Of a stretch of DNA of 64,000 bases, positions 38,348 to 46,241 are shown piece after piece; position 1 is the stretch's first letter, and every line of letters begins with the position of its first letter. The notes below the pieces were generated by a model. That model did no database searches. It saw only the letters and a list, made by a program, of their open reading frames with translations, and was not told the DNA's origin. Source of the DNA: Cryobacterium psychrophilum (GTDB lineage: Bacteria > Actinomycetota > Actinomycetes > Actinomycetales > Microbacteriaceae); contig NZ_SODI01000001.1 of the NCBI RefSeq assembly GCF_004365915.1, positions 310,001 through 374,000 of the forward strand, given 5' to 3'. The translations under genes were made by a program, and so were the position numbers.

Positions 38348-38700
38348 ATGTCTATCCTGCCCGAACCGTGCGGTCGCAGCGTGCGGTCGCAGCGTGCGGT
38401 CGCAGCGTGCGGCGGCGTGAGACGTGGATGCCACTACAGCGGCGATGGTGGTGGTGCGAGCGGCCCGTACGTGCCGGACGTGCGTGCCGAAGATGCCGTG
38501 CGTGCCGAGCAGCGACTGCTGATGCCCGTGAGGGCTGCGAGGGCTGCGAGGGCTGCGGTGAGGCTGGCGGCGCCGATGGGGAGAACCGAGCCGGGTGATG
38601 TCGTGCGTGAGGCGCGATCCGGTTCGTCGTGCAGAGCATGGCGGTGCCCGTCGTGCCCACTATGGCGGCGGGGTGGTGCGACGGTGCGACGGTGCGACGG
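38348..38700. other. Low-complexity intergenic region
   Basis: No supported gene. Besides the 13-base repeats it holds short tandem runs, for example GAGGGCTGC units near 38530-38560 and GGTGCGAC units near 38675-38700. Confidence 0.6.
38367..38418. repeat. 13-base tandem repeat upstream of fadD
   Basis: CGTGCGGTCGCAG occurs three times exactly (38367-38379, 38380-38392, 38393-38405), followed by a partial fourth copy. It begins 20 bases upstream of the fadD start, in the promoter region. Confidence 0.92.
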
Positions 38701-40476
38701 TCAGCCTGTGCGGGATGCGCCGACCGGTGGGGAGGTGTCGTCGTTTGATCCGTATTCGTTGAGGATGAGAGCGTTCTTGCTCGGCATTGCGATGCGACGT
38801 TGTTGGCCATCGACGTCTGGTGGTGGCCGGAGCCAGTATTGGCCGCCGTTGCAGAAGATCTGCCAGCCGTTGTTGTGCAGGAGCAGGTGATGGAATTTGC
38901 AGAGGCTGATACCATCGGCGATATCGGTCTTGCCGTTGTGGGCTTTCCAATGATTGATGTGGTGGGCCTCGGTCCAGGAGGCTGGCCGAGTGCAGTCGGG
39001 CCACCGGCAGCCGCCATCCCTGACAGCGAGACCCAGTCGTTGGCGAAGGGTGAAGAGACGGGAGTCGCGTCCCACGTTCACGCACTGCCCATCGTCGGAA
39101 AACATCACCCCCACGGTTCCGGTGTCGCAGAGATTGCGGTCAATGGACTCCCACGAGATAGAGGCGGGGTTTCCCTCTAATTGCCCGAAGCCGCTGCCGT
39201 CGGTGAGGGTCTTCTGCGTGACCATGACGCGCACGGCGGGGCGGCGACCGCCGAACACGCGGGCGGCCAGGCGTCCCTTGGGATGGCCCTGGCCGAGTTG
39301 GTAGTCGCGTGGGTCTGCGCTTTCAGCTTCACCGGCCAGGCGGAGCATTTGCACGAGGGCATCGGCGGCGATCTGGTCGAGCGTCCGAGGGTCTTTCAGG
39401 AGGGCGTCGGCCCAGGACGCTTGCTCCGGGTCGACGAATCGCACTCCGGTGCGGCGGGGACTGGTCGCTGTTTCGTAGGCGGACAGCACGAACTCGCCCT
39501 CTTCGGGAGCGAGAAGGGCGCTGCTGCGCACCATGCCGTCCCGTTGGCGCCAGACCCTCCAATATCGCTGGTCGCGGGCGGCTTTTTCGCCGGCGGCGAT
39601 GCTGGCCTCGTTAAGGCGGTCGCGCAGGCGTCGTGCCCGTTTGAACAGTTGATCGGCGTTAAGCGCTTCGGCCTCGTGAAGCAAGAGCTCAAGCGCTTCA
39701 CCGAGTTTCTCGGCGGTGATGGCGGTATCAATGTTGCCGAGGCCTTTGCGGATGCCATCGGCCTTGGCGATGGAGAGCATCCCGCTGCTGACGGCGTGGC
39801 CGATTGGAGCCTGCCACGGGACTGTGACCAACGCGCGGCCGGGATCAGGGTTGTCGATGGCATCCTGCACGAGTTTGTCTACCGCCTCGGTCTCGGCTAG
39901 CAGTGTGCCCACCGAAATCAACGTGGTGGCCTCGCCGCGGGTGGATCCGGTAACCTGCTGGATCATGTCTTCTGGGTTCACGAATCCCCGCTTCGCGGCC
40001 AGCCCGGAGTGTCCGAGTTCGGGGCGGGACCGCCGCGCGATGCTCGCGGCCATCCAGGCGGCCCGCGTGTCGAGCAGGCGGCGGGCGTCGGCGATGAGTC
40101 GCTGACCTGCGATCGCCGCAGCGTCGGTCAGCACTTCGTACGCGGCGCTCGAGCAACCCAGTGCATTCACCGCGGTGATCGCCCGAGCGAGCTCGCTCCC
40201 CACATCGCCGGTCGTTGCCGAGGCTGGCGCGACGGGCGGCACGATGGGCATCGCGGGACGCGCCGCGGAGGGTGCCGCTGGTCGGGTGAACGATCGGCCC
40301 GATTCCTCGGCGGCGACCACGGCACCGGCGCTCAGGACGCGGACGGAACGGCGGCGCGGCCCCACGGCCAGCGCCGGGCTGAGGCTTCGGGTCGGGACTC
40401 CCGAGCGATCACCCATCACGTCAGCCACAGCATCCGCTGCCTGCCCGACTCTTATGGTGCCGCTGAGACCTTCCAT
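38701..40476 (-). CDS. DUF222 / 13E12-repeat protein with HNH nuclease motif
   Basis: A 591-residue protein of the actinobacterial 13E12 repeat family. A central DUF222 region (about residues 90-420) precedes a C-terminal HNH motif: CRWPDCTRPASWTEAHHINHW followed by DGISLCKFHH, with paired cysteines and histidines intact. Members occur in many copies in Microbacteriaceae and are often linked to mobile DNA; biochemical role is unclear. ATG 40476 has TACAAT (40488-40483) six bases upstream, so a leaderless mRNA is likely. The upstream DNA is unusually AT-rich. Confidence 0.9.
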   Translation of the reverse strand: MEGLSGTIRVGQAADAVADVMGDRSGVPTRSLSPALAVGPRRRSVRVLSAGAVVAAEESGRSFTRPAAPSAARPAMPIVPPVAPASATTGDVGSELARAITAVNALGCSSAAYEVLTDAAAIAGQRLIADARRLLDTRAAWMAASIARRSRPELGHSGLAAKRGFVNPEDMIQQVTGSTRGEATTLISVGTLLAETEAVDKLVQDAIDNPDPGRALVTVPWQAPIGHAVSSGMLSIAKADGIRKGLGNIDTAITAEKLGEALELLLHEAEALNADQLFKRARRLRDRLNEASIAAGEKAARDQRYWRVWRQRDGMVRSSALLAPEEGEFVLSAYETATSPRRTGVRFVDPEQASWADALLKDPRTLDQIAADALVQMLRLAGEAESADPRDYQLGQGHPKGRLAARVFGGRRPAVRVMVTQKTLTDGSGFGQLEGNPASISWESIDRNLCDTGTVGVMFSDDGQCVNVGRDSRLFTLRQRLGLAVRDGGCRWPDCTRPASWTEAHHINHWKAHNGKTDIADGISLCKFHHLLLHNNGWQIFCNGGQYWLRPPPDVDGQQRRIAMPSKNALILNEYGSNDDTSPPVGASRTG

Positions 40477-40849
40477 ACGACCATTGTAGCCCAAAAAGAA
40501 TAAATATGTGAGTAATGCTTATCTTTTTGACTAACAGTCTAAGAAATATATTCGCCATCGAGACAGGCGCCACCTGGTTCACAGCACGGCCCCGCTTGCG
40601 CACGAGGAACCACTGGCCTGCTACTGAGCAAACCTACTCTGACCCACCGACACGCTGACCGCTGACCCGCACCCGTCAGTGCCGAGTTCGACGCGGTTCT
40701 CGCCGAGGCCCCCACGAAACGCCATACGTCGTCGACCGACACCAACTGACCCCGGCCGTCCCATCGGACAAATTGACGGCGTCCTCGTTCACACCTCACG
40801 CACTGATCGACGGCGGCGTCACGCCGCGCCATGCGTGCCACGGCATCCG
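40477..40849. other. Intergenic region with AT-rich promoter island
   Basis: Bases 40490-40550 are much richer in A+T than the rest of the window and lie just upstream of the DUF222-HNH gene. The remaining 300 bases show no supported gene; short frames there have no recognisable similarity. Confidence 0.55.
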
Positions 40850-41743
40850 TCAGTGTGAAGCGGATGCCTCGCCAACGCTGAGCGTGACCGGCGTGCTCCA
40901 GGGGTCGTCGACTCGCAGCCTGTTGCCGTCGTCCTGCACCGGGATGGATCGATGACGAAGGCGTTCACTCAACGCGTCGAGGTCGGCGCGCGTCGGCACC
41001 GTGATGGCGACCTCGGCGAGTCCGAGACTGGCGGCGCGGGGCCCGGCGCCACGACTGTTCCACGTGTTCATCGCCATGTGGTGGTGGTACCCCCCGGCGC
41101 TCACGAACAGTGCTCCCGGCAGCTCCGCCGTGATCTCGAAACCGAGGGCATCCACGTAGAACGCCCGGGCCGTCGCAACGTCGCCCACCTGCAGGTGCAC
41201 GTGCCCCACCTTCGCCTGGCTGTTCGGCGCGGCGTCACCGCTCCCCTGCAGATTCTCACGCAGGTACCGGTTCGGGTCGAGCGCGAGCGTTTGCATCTCA
41301 ATCCGGCCGTTCCGATAGACCCACTCCGAGCGGTCCCGGTCCACGTACAGTTCAATCCCGTTGCCCTCCGGGTCGGTGAAATAGAAGGCTTCGCTCACGA
41401 GGTGGTCGGCGCTGCCCGCGAAAGAGGAGCGGCGATCGCGCGAAGCCTGGTATACCGTCGCGGCGAGCGCAGCACGGGTGTCAAAGAGCAATGCCGTGTG
41501 AAACAGTCCGGCCTGGGAGCGCGACGAAACCGGCAGTCCGGATGCGTGCTCGAGAACGACGAGCGGGGTGAGACCACGCCCGAGCACAACGGAGGAGCCG
41601 CGCTCACTGAGGGTTTCAAGCCCGAGGGCGTCCCGGTAGTAGGAGGACATGAGCGCAAGGTCCCCCACGCGCAGGCCCACAGCGTCCATGCCGGTTTCGG
41701 CGGCCAGCAGATCTTCGCCAGATCGGGTTGTGGGCTGGGTCAT
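40850..41743 (-). CDS. Two-domain VOC family protein (catechol 2,3-dioxygenase-like)
   Basis: A 297-residue vicinal-oxygen-chelate protein with two beta-alpha-beta modules per half: the first starts VGLRVGDLALMSSYYRDALGL, the second VGHVHLQVGDVATARAFY. Potential metal ligands are H in LFHTALLF or GHVHLQ, and E in NGIELYVD. This is the CatE/glyoxalase-like arrangement. ATG 41743 follows AGGAAA. An inverted repeat at 41785-41814 lies in its promoter. Substrate unknown. Confidence 0.87.
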   Translation of the reverse strand: MTQPTTRSGEDLLAAETGMDAVGLRVGDLALMSSYYRDALGLETLSERGSSVVLGRGLTPLVVLEHASGLPVSSRSQAGLFHTALLFDTRAALAATVYQASRDRRSSFAGSADHLVSEAFYFTDPEGNGIELYVDRDRSEWVYRNGRIEMQTLALDPNRYLRENLQGSGDAAPNSQAKVGHVHLQVGDVATARAFYVDALGFEITAELPGALFVSAGGYHHHMAMNTWNSRGAGPRAASLGLAEVAITVPTRADLDALSERLRHRSIPVQDDGNRLRVDDPWSTPVTLSVGEASASH

Positions 41744-41784
41744 TGTGGTTTCCTGCAATCTACGCTCCGGCGCATTTGGTTGTA

Positions 41785-41814
41785 GCTTCAAGTCAAGCAG
41801 AAAGTGATTGAAGC
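41785..41814. promoter_or_regulatory. Inverted repeat upstream of VOC gene
   Basis: GCTTCAA (41785-41791) and TTGAAGC (41808-41814) form an exact inverted repeat with a 16-base spacer, 42 bases upstream of the VOC start. It may be a regulator site; no regulator gene is adjacent. Confidence 0.35.
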
Positions 41815-41879
41815 GTCAAGTAAAGTCGCCAGCCCAAGGTGCCGCTGGCAACGACCGCGCCCGGCCGACGGCCCGAGCA

Positions 41880-42476
41880 TCAGCGTGCGCGCCTCGCCCG
41901 GCGGCGCTCTCGCCACGACAGGGCATCCAGGGCGGTGACTTCGCGTTCCTTCTGCTGCTCCCGCTCGCGGGAACGCGCCGCCCGTCGCTCCCGCCAACGA
42001 GACACCTCCGCGGCAATATCGCGAGTCGGCGTTACGACCGGCGGTCCGCCCTGGAGCTGCCGGCGCGCGGAAACGACCCGCCGGTTGAAGTCTTCGAGAA
42101 TCTCCCGCACCATGGCCTCCGAGGTGGCCGCGTCCAATCGCGCGTCGAGGGCGGCGTGCTCGGTGCGCAGCGTGAGCGCCGGCGGGCCGAGACCGGTGAT
42201 CTTCTCACTCTCGATCTTCTGGCGGATCCACCAGTCAGGGTCATACGCATTCTGCAGGTTCGGCAGCGGCTTTCCGGCGCCCGGCAGGTTGTCGAATTCA
42301 CCGCGACGAATTGCCTGCTGAATGGCCATTTCCACGTACTGCGCGCGGGCCTCCATCATGGACTGCCCCGCCGTGTTCTCTTCCGGCTCCGGCGCATCCG
42401 TTGGAGGCGACCGCTTCTCCCCCTGATACCGGGCCACATTCAGCCGGGCGTCGCTGCGGTCCTTCTTGCCGGTCAT
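41880..42476 (-). CDS. DUF1992 (DnaJ-homologue subfamily C member 28-like) protein
   Basis: A 198-residue protein with the DUF1992 domain (about residues 45-125), recognised from AIQQAIRRGEFDNLPGAGKPL and the following DPDWWIRQKI. The C-terminal third is a highly charged Arg/Glu coiled coil. ATG 42476 has TAGGCT (42489-42484) seven bases upstream, fitting a leaderless mRNA. Function in bacteria is unknown. Confidence 0.9.
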   Translation of the reverse strand: MTGKKDRSDARLNVARYQGEKRSPPTDAPEPEENTAGQSMMEARAQYVEMAIQQAIRRGEFDNLPGAGKPLPNLQNAYDPDWWIRQKIESEKITGLGPPALTLRTEHAALDARLDAATSEAMVREILEDFNRRVVSARRQLQGGPPVVTPTRDIAAEVSRWRERRAARSREREQQKEREVTALDALSWRERRRARRAR

Positions 42477-42524
42477 AGGGGCAAGCCTAGAACGCGTTGC
42501 GGGTGGCCGCGAGTGCCTCCTGTT

Positions 42525-42811
42525 CTATTGGGGCGAACGGATGCCCAGGCGGCGGCCGTGAATCAGCAGCCAGAAGATGATGGCGACCTCACCGACGAAC
42601 AGGAACTGGGCTAAAACGGCCGAGGAGCCCGCAACAAGAGTGATGCCACGGCGTCGGCGAGGTGTCCGGCGCCGGCAAGGGCGAGCAGACCGCCGAAGAC
42701 CCCGAGGCTGGTCACCCAGATCGTGGTGAAGGCCTCGACGGAGTGCAGCATGAGGGCCGGTTCCTTCAACTGTGTGACCGCCCACGCCTTCTCGGCCATC
42801 GACAGCTGCAT
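42525..42811 (-). pseudogene. DUF4386 membrane protein remnant, frame-shifted
   Basis: Two overlapping minus-strand frames together give a DUF4386-like C-terminus: FTTIWVTSLGVFGGLLALAG then AGHLADAVASLL in one frame, and VGEVAIIFWLLIHGRRLG in the other, ending at 42525. The 5' two thirds of the gene are missing and the order suggests an additional internal loss after the first helix. It abuts the TetR remnant head to head. The family call is from pattern memory and is moderate. Confidence 0.55.
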
Positions 42812-43070
42812 CTATGGATTCGCGGTGCAAGAAAAGGCACTCCCGTTTCACACCGAGGAGGAAACCGCTGCCATGGACTCACACGTGCTCGCCAACCTGC
42901 CGACGTCCGAGCACCCCTACCTCGCGGAGCTCACCGCAGATCACGTGCTGCAGCCCGACTACGACTACGACTACGACTACGAGGTCACGTTCGACCTCGA
43001 CCTCGACCGCGACCGCGACCGCGACCTGAAGGGTCTCGAACGCATACGCGGGAATGCCACCGACGAGTAG
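42780..43070 (+). pseudogene. TetR regulator C-terminal remnant with repeat expansion
   Basis: The plus frame reads HAFSAIDSCIYGFAVQEKAL, then HTEEETAAMDSHVLANLPTS and EHPYLAELTADHVLQP, which is the ligand-binding C-terminus of a TetR/AcrR protein. The DNA-binding half is absent. The usual GYDYGDEFEFGLDLILDGL segment is replaced by DYDYDYDYE and DLDLDRDRDRDL, encoded by hexanucleotide repeats at 42957-43028. It is a non-functional fragment joined to the divergent DUF4386 remnant. Confidence 0.7.
42957..43028. repeat. Hexanucleotide tandem repeats in TetR remnant
   Basis: GACTAC is repeated four times (42957-42980), and GACCTC/GACCGC units run from 42993 to 43028. They replace a conserved TetR segment. 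Confidence 0.9.
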
Positions 43071-43139
43071 TGGCCGCCATTGCGTGAGCCACGTCCCCGC
43101 AGCGACACGGTCAACCCGGGTCACGTGCCCACGCCCGAG

Positions 43140-43931
43140 CTAGGTACTCGACGTCTTCTCGAGCAGCCGCAGCACGGCCGCGACTGTCTCATCAGCCGCC
43201 TGCGCCTGTGGGTAGTGCCCGACGCCGGGGAGCAACACGACCTCCGCAGGCAACTGCGCAGCGATCCAGGCCGCCTCGGCTGCCGGATCTTTCCAGTCCA
43301 CGTCAGCCTCCCCCATTACGACAACCGCCGGCGCACGAACCGCGGACAGCTATCGTTCGGCCGGTTCGTGGGTCGTGCGCGTGGTCTGCACGAACGCCGC
43401 CCAGTGACCGGGGCGCTGCAGGTTTTCACGCACCAACGCAGTGTGCGCGGCGAAATCAGCGGGACGGATGCCGGGCATCCATTTCGGGTAATACCACATG
43501 AAGGCGCGGGGTCCCCATGGTTTGGTCAGCAGCAGCCGCAGCATACGCGCCTGCGCACGGCCACCGGGCGGATTGCGCACGAACGGTCCGATGAGCGCGA
43601 GTCCGTGCACCTTTCCGGGCTCGTCGGCGGCTGCGATCACGGCCGCGCCGGCGCCCATCGAGTTGCCGACGATCACAGCGGGAGCGCCCCACTCATCGAT
43701 GAGCGCCAGCAGATCGGTGGCCAATGCCACGTCGTCGTAGGCCGAAAAGGCGGCGTCGCTATCACCGTGACCACGGATGTCGACGGTCACGACCCGATAC
43801 CCGTGGCGCGCCAGCACCGGGGCGAAGTGCCGGTAGGACTGGCGGAGCTCACCCATTCCCGGCGCACAGATGTCGAGTTGCCCCTCGGTCCCGAACACTT
43901 CATAGGCGATACGCCCGTTGGGGCGCTACAT
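43140..43931 (-). pseudogene. Alpha/beta hydrolase interrupted by two TAG codons
   Basis: The minus-strand frame encodes an alpha/beta hydrolase, with RPNGRIAYEVFG at the start, nucleophile GNSMGAG, acid in VVVMGEADVDW and histidine in LPGVGHYPQ. It is interrupted in frame by TAG immediately after the ATG (43928-43926) and by TAG at 43352-43350, then runs to its natural stop at 43140. The full triad is present once the stops are ignored, so inactivation is recent. A GTG at 43898 could start a 182-residue truncated product lacking acid and histidine. Confidence 0.75.
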
Positions 43932-44135
43932 GGCTCGCGCTCATACCCGAAAGTTATCCCGCATGACCTCACCGGTCAAGTACCACCCCGCAGCATCCTC
44001 GGCGAGCTCGGGAGGGTGCGTTGCCCCCACCGGACGACTGCACGGCCGTGCAGAATACCGATTCCGGAGCATCCACTCGCCGCCGAGCTGGCAAGACCTC
44101 ACAATTTGGGGGCGCGCATCGAGTACCGTTAGAGT

Positions 44136-45953
44136 ATGACGCCTCCTGAAACAACCACCCGGAGCGATGCAGACGCTGCCCCCGCAACGATAACCTTCGC
44201 CGATCTCGGACTCAACGACGCAATGCTGAAGGCGCTCAAGGTCGTCGGGTACGAGACCCCCTCTGCGATCCAGGCCGCGACGATTCCGCCGCTGCTCGAA
44301 GGCCGTGACGTCGTGGGCCTCGCCCAGACCGGAACCGGCAAGACCGCCGCATTCGCCCTCCCGATCCTTTCCCGCCTCGACCTCGCGCAGAAGAACCCGC
44401 AGGCCCTCGTGCTGGCCCCCACCCGCGAACTTGCCCTGCAGGTCTGCGAAGCCTTCGAGAAGTACGGCTCCCACATGCGTGGCGTGCACGTGCTCCCCGT
44501 TTACGGCGGACAGGGCTATGGCGTTCAGCTCTCCGCCCTGCGTCGCGGTGTGCACATTGTCGTCGGTACTCCCGGTCGCATCATGGACCACCTCGAAAAG
44601 GGCACCCTCAACCTGAGCGAGCTCAAGTACCTCGTGCTCGACGAGGCCGACGAAATGCTCAAGATGGGCTTCGCCGAAGACGTTGAGACCATCCTCGCTG
44701 ACACCCCCGACACCAAGCAGGTGGCCCTGTTCTCGGCCACCATGCCGACTTCGATTCGCCGCATCTCGCAGAAGTACCTGAACAACCCGAAAGAGATCAC
44801 GGTCAAGAACAAGACCACGACCTCCGCGAACACCACGCAGCGCTACCTCGTCGTGTCGTACGGCCAGAAGGTGGACGCGCTCACCCGCATCCTCGAGGTC
44901 GAGAACTTCGAGGGCATGATTGTCTTCGCCCGCACCAAGAACGAGACCGAGACCCTCGCCGAGAAGCTGCGCGCACGCGGCTACTCCGCCATGGCCATCA
45001 ACGGTGACGTTCCCCAGGTGCAGCGTGAACGCACCGTTGAGCAGCTCAAGAGCGGCAAGCTCGATATTCTCGTCGCAACGGATGTCGCCGCTCGCGGCCT
45101 TGACGTTGAGCGCATCAGCCACGTCATCAACTTCGATATTCCCATCGACACCGAGTCGTACGTGCACCGTATTGGTCGCACCGGACGCGCCGGTCGTAGC
45201 GGTGCCGCGATCAGCTTCGTCACGCCGCGCGAGCGTCGCCTGCTCACCGCGATTGAGCGGGCCACCCGCCAGCCGCTCACTCAGATGCAGCTGCCGAGCC
45301 CGGATGACGTCAACGTCACCCGCCTGGCCCGCTTCGATGATCAGATCACCGCGGCCCTCGGCGAGTCCGACCGCATCAGCAAGTTCCGCGACATCATCGC
45401 GCACTACGTGCAGCACCACGATGTGCCGGAGGCCGACGTCGCCGCCGCGCTCGCCGTGGTCGCGCAGGGTGAGACTCCCCTGCTGCTGACCGCGAAGGAT
45501 GCCCGCGTGCAGCGCTTCGATCGCGACCGCGATGACCGCGACGCCCGCCCGCCCCGCGGTGATCGCAACGACCGCAACGACCGTCGTGACGACCGCGGAA
45601 CGCGCGGTGACCGCCCCGAGCAGGGCGACCGCGTCGAGCGCCGTCCGCGCAACCCGGACCGCGCCCTCGCCTCGTACCGCATCGAGGTGGGCAAGCGTCA
45701 CAAGGTGGAGCCGCGCCAGATCGTCGGAGCTCTCGCCAACGAGGGCGGCCTGAGCCGTGACGACTTCGGTCACATTCAGATCAACCCGGAGTACTCGCTG
45801 GTCGAGCTGCCCGCCGATCTGTCGTCGGAAACTCTCTCCAAGCTCTCCGGCACCCGCATCAGCGGCAAGCTGATCGAGCTGCGTGCCGACGGCGGCGGTG
45901 GCGTGCGCCGTGAGGACCGCGACCGCAGCGAGCGTCCCCCGCGCCGCTACTAG
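44136..45953 (+). CDS. deaD: DEAD-box RNA helicase (DeaD/CsdA-like)
   Basis: A 605-residue ATP-dependent RNA helicase likely involved in ribosome assembly and cold adaptation. Motifs: Q-motif region GYETPSAIQ, Walker A AQTGTGKT, VLDEADEML, SAT in FSATMP, ARGLD, and HRIGRTGRAGR. A DbpA-type RNA-binding domain lies near the C-terminus (about residues 510-575), flanked by Arg/Asp-rich tails. ATG 44136 has TACCGT (44124-44129) six bases upstream, suggesting a leaderless mRNA. A strong terminator follows at 45971. Confidence 0.94.
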   Translation: MTPPETTTRSDADAAPATITFADLGLNDAMLKALKVVGYETPSAIQAATIPPLLEGRDVVGLAQTGTGKTAAFALPILSRLDLAQKNPQALVLAPTRELALQVCEAFEKYGSHMRGVHVLPVYGGQGYGVQLSALRRGVHIVVGTPGRIMDHLEKGTLNLSELKYLVLDEADEMLKMGFAEDVETILADTPDTKQVALFSATMPTSIRRISQKYLNNPKEITVKNKTTTSANTTQRYLVVSYGQKVDALTRILEVENFEGMIVFARTKNETETLAEKLRARGYSAMAINGDVPQVQRERTVEQLKSGKLDILVATDVAARGLDVERISHVINFDIPIDTESYVHRIGRTGRAGRSGAAISFVTPRERRLLTAIERATRQPLTQMQLPSPDDVNVTRLARFDDQITAALGESDRISKFRDIIAHYVQHHDVPEADVAAALAVVAQGETPLLLTAKDARVQRFDRDRDDRDARPPRGDRNDRNDRRDDRGTRGDRPEQGDRVERRPRNPDRALASYRIEVGKRHKVEPRQIVGALANEGGLSRDDFGHIQINPEYSLVELPADLSSETLSKLSGTRISGKLIELRADGGGGVRREDRDRSERPPRRY

Positions 45954-45970
45954 GCCTCCGCAGTCCGTAA

Positions 45971-46004
45971 CGAATCGCCCCCGAGATTTCTCGGGGGCGA
46001 TTCG
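45971..46004. terminator. Strong hairpin terminator after deaD
   Basis: A perfect 16-base-pair stem with a 2-base loop (45971-45986 pairing with 45989-46004; arm CGAATCGCCCCCGAGA) 17 bases after the deaD stop. Confidence 0.92.
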
Positions 46005-46138
46005 TGTGTGCGAGGCCCGCACCGCGGCATCCGCCGGCGAAGAAGACATCTCCGCTGGCACCAGGGGCAGGTAAACACTGCCCGCCACACCTCAATCCAG
46101 CGATCACCCACGTGCTCGAGGCAGTCCTCACTGCCACT

Positions 46139-46205
46139 GCACTCGTTCGGAGCGGTGGCACTCGTTGGAACGAGTGCCACGGACGCCAACGAGTGCCACG
46201 AGGAC
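46139..46205. repeat. Nested palindromic element, copy A
   Basis: Between the convergent deaD and malQ genes. The inner palindrome is GTGGCACTCGTT-GG-AACGAGTGCCAC (46155-46180). Outer arms are GCACTCGTT (46139-46147) and AACGAGTGC (46188-46196), continuing CACGAGGACG. Related copies lie at 51559 and 54966. Could act as a bidirectional terminator or be a small palindromic repeat family. Confidence 0.75.
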
Positions 46206-46241
46206 GCACGCCGTCAACTGGATGGTTCGAGCCGCCCTCGG

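Noticed and set aside
43941..46088. Minus-strand open frame of 715 codons
   Set aside because: It lies opposite the well-supported DEAD-box helicase gene; composition is an Ala/Val/Gly-rich antisense artefact of high GC, with no domain or ribosome site.
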